Below, piece after piece: positions 8,638 through 16,456 of a stretch of DNA of 64,000 nt (position 1 is its first letter; every line of letters starts with the position of its first letter). Both the position numbers and the translations under genes were made by a program. The stretch is taken from positions 620,001 to 684,000 of the forward strand of contig CAVZYX010000005.1 in NCBI GenBank assembly GCA_963779645.1, read 5' to 3'. The notes below the pieces were generated by a model, which saw nothing but the letters and a program-made list of their open reading frames with translations, had not been told where the DNA came from and did no database searches. The DNA is from CALMBW01 sp963779645 (GTDB lineage Bacteria > Actinomycetota > CADDZG01 > WHSQ01).

Positions 8638-9084
8638 TTGGCCGCACGCAAGCAGTCATCGATCCCGCCGGTGCTTGTATCGCGACCGACTTCCCAGCCC
8701 GGCACGATCGTCATGGCCCTAGAAGGCTCCGTCGAACGGAGCGATATCCGCACGCTCTGTGCGAGAGCCCGCACGCTTCTTGAAAGCGACCCCGCCGAGA
8801 TCGTTGTGTGCGACGTCGAAGCGCTGCTCGAACCGGACCTCATCTCGATCGATGCCCTAGCGCAACTGTGGTTGACGGCACGACGCCTCGGACGCAAGGT
8901 TCGACTCGAACGAGTCTCCAACGAACTGCAGGATCTACTTTCGCTGGTGGGATTGTGCGACGTCCTAGCAAACCTCGAGCGATCATTAATCATCCAGCTC
9001 GAGCGGCAGGTCGAACAACGGGAAGAAGCTGGCTGCGTCGAGGAAGAAGCAGACACCCGTGATAACGGGACCGGAGGTCTCTAG
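8638..9084 (+). CDS. STAS domain protein (anti-sigma-factor-antagonist / MlaB-like)
   Basis: From a TTG at 8638, preceded by AAAGGAGA, 148 residues give a STAS fold: GTIVMALEGSVERSDIRTLC, then AEIVVCDVEALLEPDLISID and ALAQLWLTARRLGRKVRLE, then ELQDLLSLVGLCDVL. STAS domains bind anti-sigma factors or act as lipid/NTP sensors. An earlier ATG in frame at 8371 would add about 89 residues of non-protein-like sequence, so I rejected it. The last 33 codons (QREEAGCVEEEADTRDN) run antisense over the end of the ECF sigma factor at 8986-9996. I recall similar Glu-rich tails in actinobacterial STAS proteins convergent with this sigma family, so the overlap is probably an old arrangement. Confidence 0.7.
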   Translation: MAARKQSSIPPVLVSRPTSQPGTIVMALEGSVERSDIRTLCARARTLLESDPAEIVVCDVEALLEPDLISIDALAQLWLTARRLGRKVRLERVSNELQDLLSLVGLCDVLANLERSLIIQLERQVEQREEAGCVEEEADTRDNGTGGL

Positions 9085-9996
9085 GACTTGGAGCGCCCAC
9101 CCTTCGTAACCACCACCCGGTGTGGGTTTGTAATGCCCGAACGCGGGTGCACCGTTTGCGAAGGTCGGAACCAGTCGAGAGTCAGCGCAGCCGATACCCG
9201 GTCCGAGGCACCAGGTGACGATGTCGGCGTGACCACGCAACCAGAGTTTGAACGGAGGCATCGACCACGAGGCGTCCTCGGACAGAAGCGCCGTGAGCGA
9301 GTCCATGTCGTAACGCTCGAATGCATCGACATAGCGAGCGAGCAGTTCCTTCTGCTCTTCATCCATCGGTTGAGCAGGAGCTTCGGTGGTGACTCCGTTC
9401 TCACTCAACGCCGCCCGGGCTCGTTGTAGAGCGCTATTGACCGACGCCACCGACGTATCAAGTAGCTCGGCAACCTCAGACGCCTTCCATCGGAGGACCT
9501 CGCGAAGGATCAGTACCGCGCGCTGGTTGGGCGGGAGGTGCTGCAAAGCAGCGACGAAAGCTAGGCGGATCGTCTCGCGCAGCTCGACCATCTCGGCGGG
9601 ATCCCCGTCCGTTGGCAACACACGGCCATCAGGCATGGGTTCGATCCACGTCGTTTCTGGGAGTGGTGCTCCCATCAGGGAGATATCGGCAGCTTGCGAA
9701 GGACCGAGATCCATCGGCCGGGCACGGCGCTGACTTCCGCTCAACATGTCGAGGCAAACGTTCGTCGTGATGCGGTAGAGCCACGAACGCAGCGCCGAAC
9801 GACCCTCGAAGCTGTCGTGGCTCCGCCATGCACGTAGAAGAGTCTCCTGGACGGCGTCCTCCGCCTCGAAAGCCGACCCAAGCATCCGGTAGGCGTACGC
9901 CGTCAACTCCTGTCGATGCTGTTCCAGCTGGAGCTCGAGCTCGCGGGAACCCGCACCAGAAGGAGCAGACACGTCGGTCCTCAACTCGGTCACCAC
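8986..9996 (-). CDS. RNA polymerase ECF sigma factor with C-terminal SnoaL-like domain (SigG/TIGR02960 type)
   Basis: The 336 residues from a GTG start hold sigma region 2 (YAYRMLGSAFEAEDAVQETL, SWLYRITTNVCLDML), a linker, and region 4 (LREVLRWKASEVAELLDTSV) that reads the -35 element. A C-terminal extension of about 130 residues (SMPPFKLWLRGHADIVTWCL) is of the SnoaL/NTF2 type. Sigma factors of this group lack a classical anti-sigma factor and use the C-terminal domain for control. The gene converges on and overlaps the STAS gene by 99 bp. Regulon and signal are not visible. Confidence 0.9.
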   Translation of the reverse strand: MVTELRTDVSAPSGAGSRELELQLEQHRQELTAYAYRMLGSAFEAEDAVQETLLRAWRSHDSFEGRSALRSWLYRITTNVCLDMLSGSQRRARPMDLGPSQAADISLMGAPLPETTWIEPMPDGRVLPTDGDPAEMVELRETIRLAFVAALQHLPPNQRAVLILREVLRWKASEVAELLDTSVASVNSALQRARAALSENGVTTEAPAQPMDEEQKELLARYVDAFERYDMDSLTALLSEDASWSMPPFKLWLRGHADIVTWCLGPGIGCADSRLVPTFANGAPAFGHYKPTPGGGYEGWALQVLETSGPVITGVCFFLDAASFFPLFDLPLELDD

Positions 9997-10118
9997 AAGA
10001 GCTTAAGACGGCCGTGCGACAAGAAACTCATCGTTTCTGAACTGTTCACCTTGGCCCTTGAAATCTTCAGGCGGCAGGTGGTTTCGTTGGAAACGGCGGT
10101 CTGAGGAGGGAGGCCAGT

Positions 10119-10412
10119 ATGTGGGCCAGCGTCAGGAACTACCAGATGTCCCAGCCGTGGGATGACGTGCTCGAGAAGCACCTGAACGAGGGCTTCGTCC
10201 CCATCATCAGTGGTGCTCCCGGTTTCGTTGCGTACCACTGTGTACGGCCATCCGATGACGTGCTCGTCTCGGTGAGCGTTTTCCAGGACGAAGCCGGAGC
10301 GGTGGCTTCGAATGACCTGGCTAAGGAGTTCGTAGAGGAGAACCTAGCGAGTTATCTCGGCAACCCTCCAACGATCTCTGCTGGAGAGGTAACTAGCCAC
10401 AAACTCGCATAG
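10119..10412 (+). CDS. Small ABM-like (dimeric alpha/beta barrel) protein
   Basis: This 97-residue protein has the layout of antibiotic-biosynthesis-monooxygenase-like ferredoxin folds: an N-terminal strand (MWASVRNYQM), a helix (DDVLEKHLNEGFVPIISGAP), the typical GFVAYHCV strand, then DDVLVSVSVFQDEAGAVASN and a final helix. Members act as heme- or quinone-handling oxygenases or have unknown roles; here only the fold can be proposed. A strong AGGAGGGAGG precedes the ATG. It stands alone between the sigma factor and the ligase gene. Confidence 0.7.
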   Translation: MWASVRNYQMSQPWDDVLEKHLNEGFVPIISGAPGFVAYHCVRPSDDVLVSVSVFQDEAGAVASNDLAKEFVEENLASYLGNPPTISAGEVTSHKLA

Positions 10413-10474
10413 CCACAAGCCGCTCCAGCGGTACCGGGCCGGTATCGATCCCTATCGGATTAGCTCGGGTTATC

Positions 10475-12487
10475 GTGCCGTCGATGCTCGAAGACCTGAG
10501 GCGCCACGGCGGCACGGTCGTGCCTTTCTACTTCAGCAAGGCGCGAACAACGGCCACTTTGCTTGGAGCGGCCGGTGTTCCGGTGCTGTTCTTGCGCTCC
10601 ACCAACGACCCCTTCAACCTTCCCAAGCTGGCGCTGCTTCTTTCCGTGGTGGGGGTGGCCGCCGCCGCACTTGCCATCGAGGCGCTCCAGGGCCGACGAT
10701 TTCCAGCGCTTGCAATAATGCGGGCCCCAGCTCTCGCCCTTGCCATCCCGCTTCTCATAGCAACCGCGCTGTCTCCATATCGCTGGTGGTCTCTGTTGGG
10801 CGAGTATCAGCGTTTCCAAGGGCTCATTCCTCATCTACTCGTGATCGCACTGGGCTTGTTGGTGGCAGCTTCCTTTCCCGGCGAGGCCCGCACTCCCGCA
10901 CACTGGTTCAGCCTTGCGGGCGCTATCGCCGGCGGCTACTCGGTCCTCCAGTACCTCGGAGTTGACCTGTTCGAATGGGGGGCCCAGGTCGGAGGTGGGG
11001 TGGAGGTCACCTCGACGCTCGGCAACACGAACTTCAGCGGGGGCTTCCTCGCGATCTGTCTCCCTGTCGCCGTATCGCTGTGGCTCATGGAGCGCAGCCC
11101 GAAACGGTTCCTTGTTGCGGCTCTGATCGCGGGCGGCGTGTTGGTGTCTTTCTCGCAAGGTGCGTGGGTTGCGAGTGCGGCCGGAGTCATCTTCGGGGCA
11201 GGCCTCTATTTTTCCGAGCGCATCAATTGGGCCCATATCGCCGGCGCTGGGCTTGCGGTTCTACTAGCTCTGACTTCCTTCGGTTACGTGGTTAGGGGGA
11301 TCGTCCAGCCTTCAGACCGAGGTGTAGCCGACACCGTTCAGCTCCGCTCGTGGTGGTGGGAGAGCGCGATCGATATGACTCTCGCTCATCCGATCGTGGG
11401 CCGCGGACCCAATTCCTTTGTAGTGGAATCGTGGGCTTACCGAACCTTTGACGAGGCTTCAACACAGACTTTCGACTACACAGATGATCCGCACTCTGGC
11501 TACCTCTCGATTGCGACGGGAGCTGGCCTGCTTGGGTTGGGGGGACTGCTTTTCGCGCTGGGTTGGGCTGTCAGGCGAGCGTGGGGGAATCGCAACGTTG
11601 TCCTGGCGGCGGGGGCGGGGGGTGGAGTAGTCGCTTACGCGGTCGATGCCATCAGCACCGTGGACGAGCTCTCTTTACGGATCGGACTGTGGGTCTGTAT
11701 CGGGCTTCTGGTTGCAGCAACCATGCCTTCGGACAGATCCACACTCCCGACCCCGAAAACCAAGTCGAAGGGAAGGAAGCATTCGCAGCCCAGGTCGCAC
11801 CCCTTGAGGAAGCCGTGGGCCGTGGTGGGGTGCCTTTTGGTCGCGTTCGCAGTGACCGGTTACTCCCTAGCGCTGGTTTTCACCGACGCGCAGATACGCT
11901 ACGCGGTCCAAGACTTCCGTACTGGAGAGGTCGAGCAGGCTCGGGACCGGTTTGAATCAGCACTAGCCGTGTGGCCTTCGAACGACTACAGGCACAACTA
12001 CGCCTTCTTTCTCGGTGAGCTCGCCATCGCCAGCGAAGACGCCGATCTCATGGAGGAATCGGCGAAGGAGTACTCGTACCTCGAGAGCTTCCCGGATGTG
12101 GCTAGCCTCCGCGACCGGGGAAGATCGTTCGCTCAGTTCTCTGAGTTCGACCGTGAATGGCTGGAACCGGCAGCCGATTCGTATGCCGAGGCGATGTCGA
12201 TCGATCGTTACAACGCCGTCTTGATCCCTGAGGGCGCCGACGTGCTACTTCGCGCGCGACGCTACAAACAATTGATCGATGTAGTCGAGCCTGTGCTGGA
12301 TGCACTCGGTCCAAGAGCACCCTCCCTGTGGCCGATCGTTGGCCTCGCCTACGTCGAAGTTGGAGATCTGGCTGCAGCTGAGGCGTCACTGGAGCAAGCC
12401 CTCGCCATAGCGCCGGATGATCTGCGCACGATCGAATTGCAGGAGATCCTGGCCCAAGGGAACCCACCCCAGGGTCAAGAGACCTGA
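10475..12487 (+). CDS. O-antigen ligase / Wzy-like membrane protein with C-terminal TPR-like region
   Basis: The 670 residues start with about ten hydrophobic segments. The central part has the Wzy_C/O-antigen-ligase pattern: a large outside loop with GNTNFSGGFL and the GRGPNSFVVESW motif followed by DDPHSGYLSIATGAG. After a basic linker and one more membrane helix (about residue 455), the last 200 residues are helical repeats (QARDRFESALAVWPSNDYRH, AAEASLEQALAIAPDDLRTI) resembling TPRs. Enzymes of this class join or polymerise lipid-linked glycans on the outer face of the membrane. No other glycan genes are nearby, so the substrate is unknown. The start is a GTG at 10475; an ATG three codons later is also possible. 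Confidence 0.82.
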   Translation: MPSMLEDLRRHGGTVVPFYFSKARTTATLLGAAGVPVLFLRSTNDPFNLPKLALLLSVVGVAAAALAIEALQGRRFPALAIMRAPALALAIPLLIATALSPYRWWSLLGEYQRFQGLIPHLLVIALGLLVAASFPGEARTPAHWFSLAGAIAGGYSVLQYLGVDLFEWGAQVGGGVEVTSTLGNTNFSGGFLAICLPVAVSLWLMERSPKRFLVAALIAGGVLVSFSQGAWVASAAGVIFGAGLYFSERINWAHIAGAGLAVLLALTSFGYVVRGIVQPSDRGVADTVQLRSWWWESAIDMTLAHPIVGRGPNSFVVESWAYRTFDEASTQTFDYTDDPHSGYLSIATGAGLLGLGGLLFALGWAVRRAWGNRNVVLAAGAGGGVVAYAVDAISTVDELSLRIGLWVCIGLLVAATMPSDRSTLPTPKTKSKGRKHSQPRSHPLRKPWAVVGCLLVAFAVTGYSLALVFTDAQIRYAVQDFRTGEVEQARDRFESALAVWPSNDYRHNYAFFLGELAIASEDADLMEESAKEYSYLESFPDVASLRDRGRSFAQFSEFDREWLEPAADSYAEAMSIDRYNAVLIPEGADVLLRARRYKQLIDVVEPVLDALGPRAPSLWPIVGLAYVEVGDLAAAEASLEQALAIAPDDLRTIELQEILAQGNPPQGQET

Positions 12488-12513
12488 CCGGCCATCCCCT
12501 CGACGGCTGCCGG

Positions 12514-13140
12514 TTACATCTGGCCGTGACGAACAGGACCGGCTGGTTCGTAGGTGCCGATAACGACACCGAGATCCGTAATGGTGAGGTCGACAGCTCG
12601 CATCGTCGCGGGGAGGATGCCGTCGTTGAACAAGCGGCGACCTGAGCCGAGCACCAGCGGAAACATCATCAGGCGGAAGCGGTCGACGAGCTCGTGCTGC
12701 AGCAGCGTCTGGAGCAAGTTGCCGCTTCCCCACATCTGCAGCTCGTCGCCGGGTCCGTCCTTCAGCGCCTCCACAGCCGTGACCACGTCGCCCGTCAGAA
12801 GGCAAGCGGTGTCGGGGTGCTCGCCTCGCCAGGCGGCATCGGATTCGCCAAGCGAGTTGGACACGACGTACTTCGGCAGCGAGTTGATCGCCGAGGCGAT
12901 GGGGTTGGCGGGATCGGTCTGATCGGGCCAGTAGCCGCGGAAGATGTCGAACGTTCTGCGCCCGAACAGGAATGCGCTGGCGTGGCTGTTGAGCTCGGTG
13001 ACGAACTCACCGACGGCCTCGTCGGGGAACGGGGCTTGCCAGCCACCGTGGGGGAAGGAATCGCTGGGATCTTCCTCTGGCCCGCCGGGGGCCTGCATCA
13101 CGCCGTCGAGGGTCAGGAACGTCTGGACGGTGAGCTTCAT
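12514..13140 (-). CDS. Dihydrofolate reductase family protein (RibD C-terminal domain)
   Basis: The 208-residue protein opens with LTVQTFLTLDGVMQAPGGPE, then has SHASAFLFGRRTFDIFRGYW, PKYVVSNSL and LQMWGSGNLLQTLLQHELVD, the standard pattern of the RibD_C/YwjB group. These proteins share the NADPH-binding fold of DHFR and riboflavin reductases, but most have no known substrate. It follows a homologous gene by 2 bp, and the two look like a tandem duplication transcribed together. Confidence 0.85.
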   Translation of the reverse strand: MKLTVQTFLTLDGVMQAPGGPEEDPSDSFPHGGWQAPFPDEAVGEFVTELNSHASAFLFGRRTFDIFRGYWPDQTDPANPIASAINSLPKYVVSNSLGESDAAWRGEHPDTACLLTGDVVTAVEALKDGPGDELQMWGSGNLLQTLLQHELVDRFRLMMFPLVLGSGRRLFNDGILPATMRAVDLTITDLGVVIGTYEPAGPVRHGQM

Positions 13141-13142
13141 GT

Positions 13143-13760
13143 CTAACTTTCGGGTTGAGCGATGTGGGCTTTGGCGTCCTCGTACGTCCCTTCTGGTGCC
13201 GACTCGACAGGCGCGTACACAAGGTTCAGGACACCCGTCTTGAACGTTTCGGACTTGATCACCTCAAGGGGGATGGGCGACTCGCCTTCGTCGAACAGCC
13301 TCATCCCTTTGCGGACGGCGATCGGGTGCACCAACAGATGCAGTTCGTCCAACAGACCCGCCGCAAGCAATTGCCGGACGACCGACACCGAGCCGCTCAT
13401 TCCGATATTCGATTCCCCCGGTCCATTCTTCAAGTCAGTGACTGCATCGACCAGATCGCCCTTCAGCTGTTCTGAATTACGCCAGGTGAATTCCAGTTGC
13501 TGGTTCGAGACAACGATCTTGCGCGCGTCACCGATCACCTTCGCGAAAGCAGCGTCCTCCTCACCCGCTTCTTCCCTATCGGGCCACGCTCCGGCGAAGC
13601 TGTCGTAGGTCTTGCGCCCAAAGAGCATGGTGTCTACGGAGCCGAGCGTTGCATCGACTGCAGCACCCATCTCGTCGTTGAAGTAGGGGAAATGCCACTG
13701 GTCGGGCGCCTCCACGACGCCGTCGAGCGAGATGAACATTCCTGCAACGATCTTCCTCAT
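13143..13760 (-). CDS. Dihydrofolate reductase family protein (RibD C-terminal domain), upstream paralogue
   Basis: The ATG at 13760 (AAAGGACG upstream) gives 205 residues: KIVAGMFISLDGVVEAPDQW, SVDTMLFGRKTYDSFAGAWP, ARKIVVSNQQLEFTW, IGMSGSVSVVRQLLAAGLLD and HPIAVRKGMRLFDE. This is the same fold as the downstream gene at 12514-13140, with clear but partial identity in the motifs. A longer reading from 13796 adds residues with no family support. The role is an NADPH-dependent reductase of unknown substrate. Confidence 0.87.
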   Translation of the reverse strand: MRKIVAGMFISLDGVVEAPDQWHFPYFNDEMGAAVDATLGSVDTMLFGRKTYDSFAGAWPDREEAGEEDAAFAKVIGDARKIVVSNQQLEFTWRNSEQLKGDLVDAVTDLKNGPGESNIGMSGSVSVVRQLLAAGLLDELHLLVHPIAVRKGMRLFDEGESPIPLEVIKSETFKTGVLNLVYAPVESAPEGTYEDAKAHIAQPES

Positions 13761-13922
13761 GTTCTCGTCCTTTCGAGTCGTCCCGGCCCAAACCAAGCTG
13801 CTTCTTGCTCCAACCGTTACGACCGAATGCGGAGGCGAAACGCATCCGACCTGATGAACGTTACCTGGGGAGCTTCTTCACGTAGCTATCGGGTGGAAGT
13901 CAGCCTAGGAAGGAGCTTAGCT

Positions 13923-14561
13923 ATGCGCGTTCGGGTAGCGATCGCCACAGGCATACTCGGTCTCGTCTTTGCGGCCATGCCCGTGCAAGCCGCGCGTCCG
14001 GCGTCGGCGGTCGTTGGGACCGACCCGGCCGGCGACTGGGGAAGTAACCATGACCCCTTCATCGGCCCCCTTGGCGGACCCGTCGGTCAGGATCTTCTCG
14101 AAGCCTCGATCGCGGTGACGGAGCCCGGGAAAGTCGATTTCGTCTTGAAGCTGGCGGGTTTGCCCGCCGATCAGATGTTCGACACGACCCGCTATGGCTG
14201 GCGTTTCAGTGTCGACCGGTCCGCGTATCTCCTGACGAATTTCAACGTCGAATGCGTGACCGACGCCCGACCAGAAGATTGTGAAGACACCGCGGGGAGC
14301 GGACCTCTCTTCGAGATCTACACGTTGAAGCCTCACGGGTTCGTCGGGATGGTGTTGGCCGAGCTCGATCGCACCGCTAACACGATCACGGTCTCCGTTC
14401 CGGGCCACCTCATCGACACCAAGGAGGGTTCGGTGATCGCGCCCTATCCGAAGAGCGACCCCGATCCGATCATGGCCGGTGCCTTGTTCTGGGGGTCGAT
14501 CGCAAACCAGCCGATCCCATACGACCTCATGGAGTACTCGACCAGGTTCACTCTGCCGTAG
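13923..14561 (+). CDS. Secreted protein of unknown function
   Basis: The ATG at 13923 follows AGGAAGGAGC and starts a clean signal peptide (RVAIATGILGLVFAAMPVQA, cleavage near AARPASA). The 185-residue mature part looks beta-rich (KVDFVLKLAGLPADQMFDTT, YGWRFSVDRSAYLLTNFNVE) with two cysteines (NVECVTD, EDCEDT) that could form a disulfide. I know similar actinobacterial exported proteins only as hypothetical. The frame is open for another 140 codons upstream, but that part runs antisense through the DHFR-like gene and is not coding. Confidence 0.7.
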   Translation: MRVRVAIATGILGLVFAAMPVQAARPASAVVGTDPAGDWGSNHDPFIGPLGGPVGQDLLEASIAVTEPGKVDFVLKLAGLPADQMFDTTRYGWRFSVDRSAYLLTNFNVECVTDARPEDCEDTAGSGPLFEIYTLKPHGFVGMVLAELDRTANTITVSVPGHLIDTKEGSVIAPYPKSDPDPIMAGALFWGSIANQPIPYDLMEYSTRFTLP

Positions 14562-14612
14562 GCAGGCGTTGCATAGAAGAAAACGACGGGTCCTAGGTGT
14601 GCGAGGCCGTTC

Positions 14613-15434
14613 CTAGGCCCGAGTGCCTACCGCCAGGAGATACTCCTGCTCGAACCGCGCCTCGCTGTCGGTGCCGCGGTTCCACTTGTGGCAGAAGGCT
14701 GCAAGAGCCTCGTCGAGGTCCCCTTCCCCTCCGTTGGCGCGCGCGTTGTTGTAGGTCGCGATCGTCGGGCCGTAGTACTCCTTGAAGTGCTCTCGGTAGT
14801 CCACCGGGTCTTTGAACGCGGTGATCTCCAGCGAGCGTCGCTCGAGCGACGAGAACTCCACGCGATCCCCAAACAATTGCTCGAGGTGCTCCTCCGAACC
14901 CCACAGCAGTGGCGAAGAAGCCCCAGGGGCAGGGGGAGCAGCGAACGGCTTCATCGTCGCGAACAGGTCGCCGAGCATGCCCTCGGGGGTCCAACTCAGC
15001 AGTGCGATCTTGCCGCCCGGCCGGCACACGCGCACCGATTCATCGGCGGCAGCCTGATGGTTCGGGGCGAACATCACGCCGATCGAGGACATGACAACGT
15101 CGAAGTCTTCGGCGGAGAAGGGCAGTTCCTCGGCATCGGCTTCGATCCACTCAAGCTTCAGCCCCATAGACTCGGCGCGCGCCTCACCCGCCTCGAGCAG
15201 ACTCGGGGTCAGGTCACTCGCCATGACGGTTGCGCCACGTTCCGCCGCAGGGATGGCGGCGTTGCCCGTACCGGAGGCGACGTCGAGGACCCGGTCACCC
15301 TGGGTGATCCCAGCAGCTTGGACGAGGGCCGGGCCGAGAGGCAGCAGGAATGTCTCGACCATCGTGCGGTAATCGCCCGATGTCCACATCGCGCGGTGCT
15401 TGGACTTCAGTTCCTGGTCGGCTGTACTCGCCAT
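14613..15434 (-). CDS. SAM-dependent class I methyltransferase
   Basis: The 273 residues carry SAM motif I (VLDVASGTGNAAIPAAERGA, about residues 48-67), motif II region (EWIEADAEELPFSAEDFDVV), and VCRPGGKIALLSW as post-II, typical of the UbiE/Coq5-like group. An N-terminal WTSGDYRTMVETFLLPLGP is common in actinobacterial members. The methyl acceptor is unknown. It lies 32 bp downstream of tRNA-Ser on the same strand and may be read partly from that promoter. Confidence 0.85.
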   Translation of the reverse strand: MASTADQELKSKHRAMWTSGDYRTMVETFLLPLGPALVQAAGITQGDRVLDVASGTGNAAIPAAERGATVMASDLTPSLLEAGEARAESMGLKLEWIEADAEELPFSAEDFDVVMSSIGVMFAPNHQAAADESVRVCRPGGKIALLSWTPEGMLGDLFATMKPFAAPPAPGASSPLLWGSEEHLEQLFGDRVEFSSLERRSLEITAFKDPVDYREHFKEYYGPTIATYNNARANGGEGDLDEALAAFCHKWNRGTDSEARFEQEYLLAVGTRA

Positions 15435-15466
15435 CTGATCTTCTCCCTCCTAAAGGGTAGCCATAG

Positions 15467-15549
15467 CGGAGGGCGAGGGACTCGAACCCACAAGTCGTTG
15501 CCGACAACGGTTTTCAAGACCGTCCGCTTGCCAGTTAGCGTAGCCCTCC
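15467..15549 (-). tRNA. tRNA-Ser(UGA)
   Basis: Acceptor arms GGAGGGC and GCCCTCC pair fully. The anticodon stem ACGGT/ACCGT encloses loop CTTGAAA with anticodon TGA. A long variable arm (TGTCGGCAACGACT) marks a class II tRNA, and the T-loop is TTCGAGT. CCA is not encoded. The T-stem has one mismatch as I fold it. Confidence 0.93.
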
Positions 15550-15573
15550 AAGCTGAAGCGTAGCCGCGTCGAA

Positions 15574-15616
15574 CTGTCGCAGGATGCGGTCACAGACTGG
15601 GCCGATCCTGCGACAG
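15574..15616. promoter_or_regulatory. 12-bp perfect inverted repeat between tRNA-Ser and hydrolase
   Basis: CTGTCGCAGGAT and ATCCTGCGACAG are exact reverse complements with a 19-bp spacer. They sit upstream of both divergent transcripts: the tRNA-Ser 5' end is at 15549 and the hydrolase start is at 15638. This could be an operator for a dimeric regulator or a leader hairpin of the hydrolase mRNA. Confidence 0.45.
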
Positions 15617-15637
15617 AAGGACCGGCAGGGAGAAAAC

Positions 15638-16369
15638 GTGGGGATAGGGCAGACGGGCATCTACTTCACCAACGAAGGGTCGAAACTTCTCGGAACCTTG
15701 TTCTTCGCTTGCCAAGGTGAGGCGCGGCCCACTGCCATCGTGATGCACGGTATCCCTGGGATCGAGAAGCACTACGACCTTGCTCACGCCATGCGGGACT
15801 CAGGGATAAACGCGGTCATCTTTCACTATCGGGGTTGCTGGGGGAGCGAGGGTGACTACACGATGGCCGGGTTGCCTTCCGATGTACACGCGGCCATCGA
15901 TCACCTGTCGTCGGGGCTCTACGCCGAGGTCGAGCCCGATCGGTTCCTGCTATTAGGGCACAGCCTTGGCGGGTGGGCATCGATCATGGCCGGCAAGAAC
16001 GAGCGCATCGTGGGGGTCGCCGCTCTATCCGCGGTCGTCGTACCGGACGAATTGCCCTTCACCATCGAACTTGCAGCTCAGAACTTCACGCCGTGGCTCC
16101 AGGGCATCACCCCGGAGGATTTCGTGCGGCAATGGTCGATGCTACCGGCAACGCTCGAAGCCGTTAAGTCTCTGGAGAAACCGCTGCTTGTGGCCCACGG
16201 GGCCAAGGACGAAGTCATCCCCCTCGAACACGGGCAGAGGCTGTACGACGCGGCCCCCGAACCCAAGGAACTCCGGATCCATCCAGAAGCGGACCATGCC
16301 TTCCTCAACCATCGGCCGTGGTTCCAAGAGACGGTCGTCGCCTGGGCGGAAGGGGTACTTGCGCCCTGA
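15638..16369 (+). CDS. Alpha/beta hydrolase (serine esterase/peptidase fold)
   Basis: The GTG at 15638, preceded by AGGGAGA, is a better start than the ATG at 15584, which lies inside an inverted repeat. The 243 residues show the fold in order: oxyanion strand IVMHGIPGIEKH, FHYRGCWGS, nucleophile elbow LLGHSLGG (catalytic Ser), acid in VAHGAKDEVIP and histidine in EADHAFLNH. The triad is complete. The YRGCWGSEGDY loop resembles BAAT/dienelactone-hydrolase-like esterases, so an ester or amide hydrolase is likely. The substrate is not evident. Confidence 0.87.
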   Translation: MGIGQTGIYFTNEGSKLLGTLFFACQGEARPTAIVMHGIPGIEKHYDLAHAMRDSGINAVIFHYRGCWGSEGDYTMAGLPSDVHAAIDHLSSGLYAEVEPDRFLLLGHSLGGWASIMAGKNERIVGVAALSAVVVPDELPFTIELAAQNFTPWLQGITPEDFVRQWSMLPATLEAVKSLEKPLLVAHGAKDEVIPLEHGQRLYDAAPEPKELRIHPEADHAFLNHRPWFQETVVAWAEGVLAP

Positions 16370-16456
16370 GAAAAGGTGACATAACACCACTTTCTGCCGT
16401 CGGAAGGGTCCGGATGGGCCATGTTGTGACTGGAAGAAACTTCCGATATCTGGAAG

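Noticed and set aside
13497..13922. N-terminal extension of the secreted protein at 13923
   Set aside because: This part is antisense to the DHFR-like gene; a good ribosome site and signal peptide mark the start at 13923.
14688..15563. 291-codon plus-strand frame
   Set aside because: It overlaps the methyltransferase and tRNA-Ser genes antisense and has no family features.
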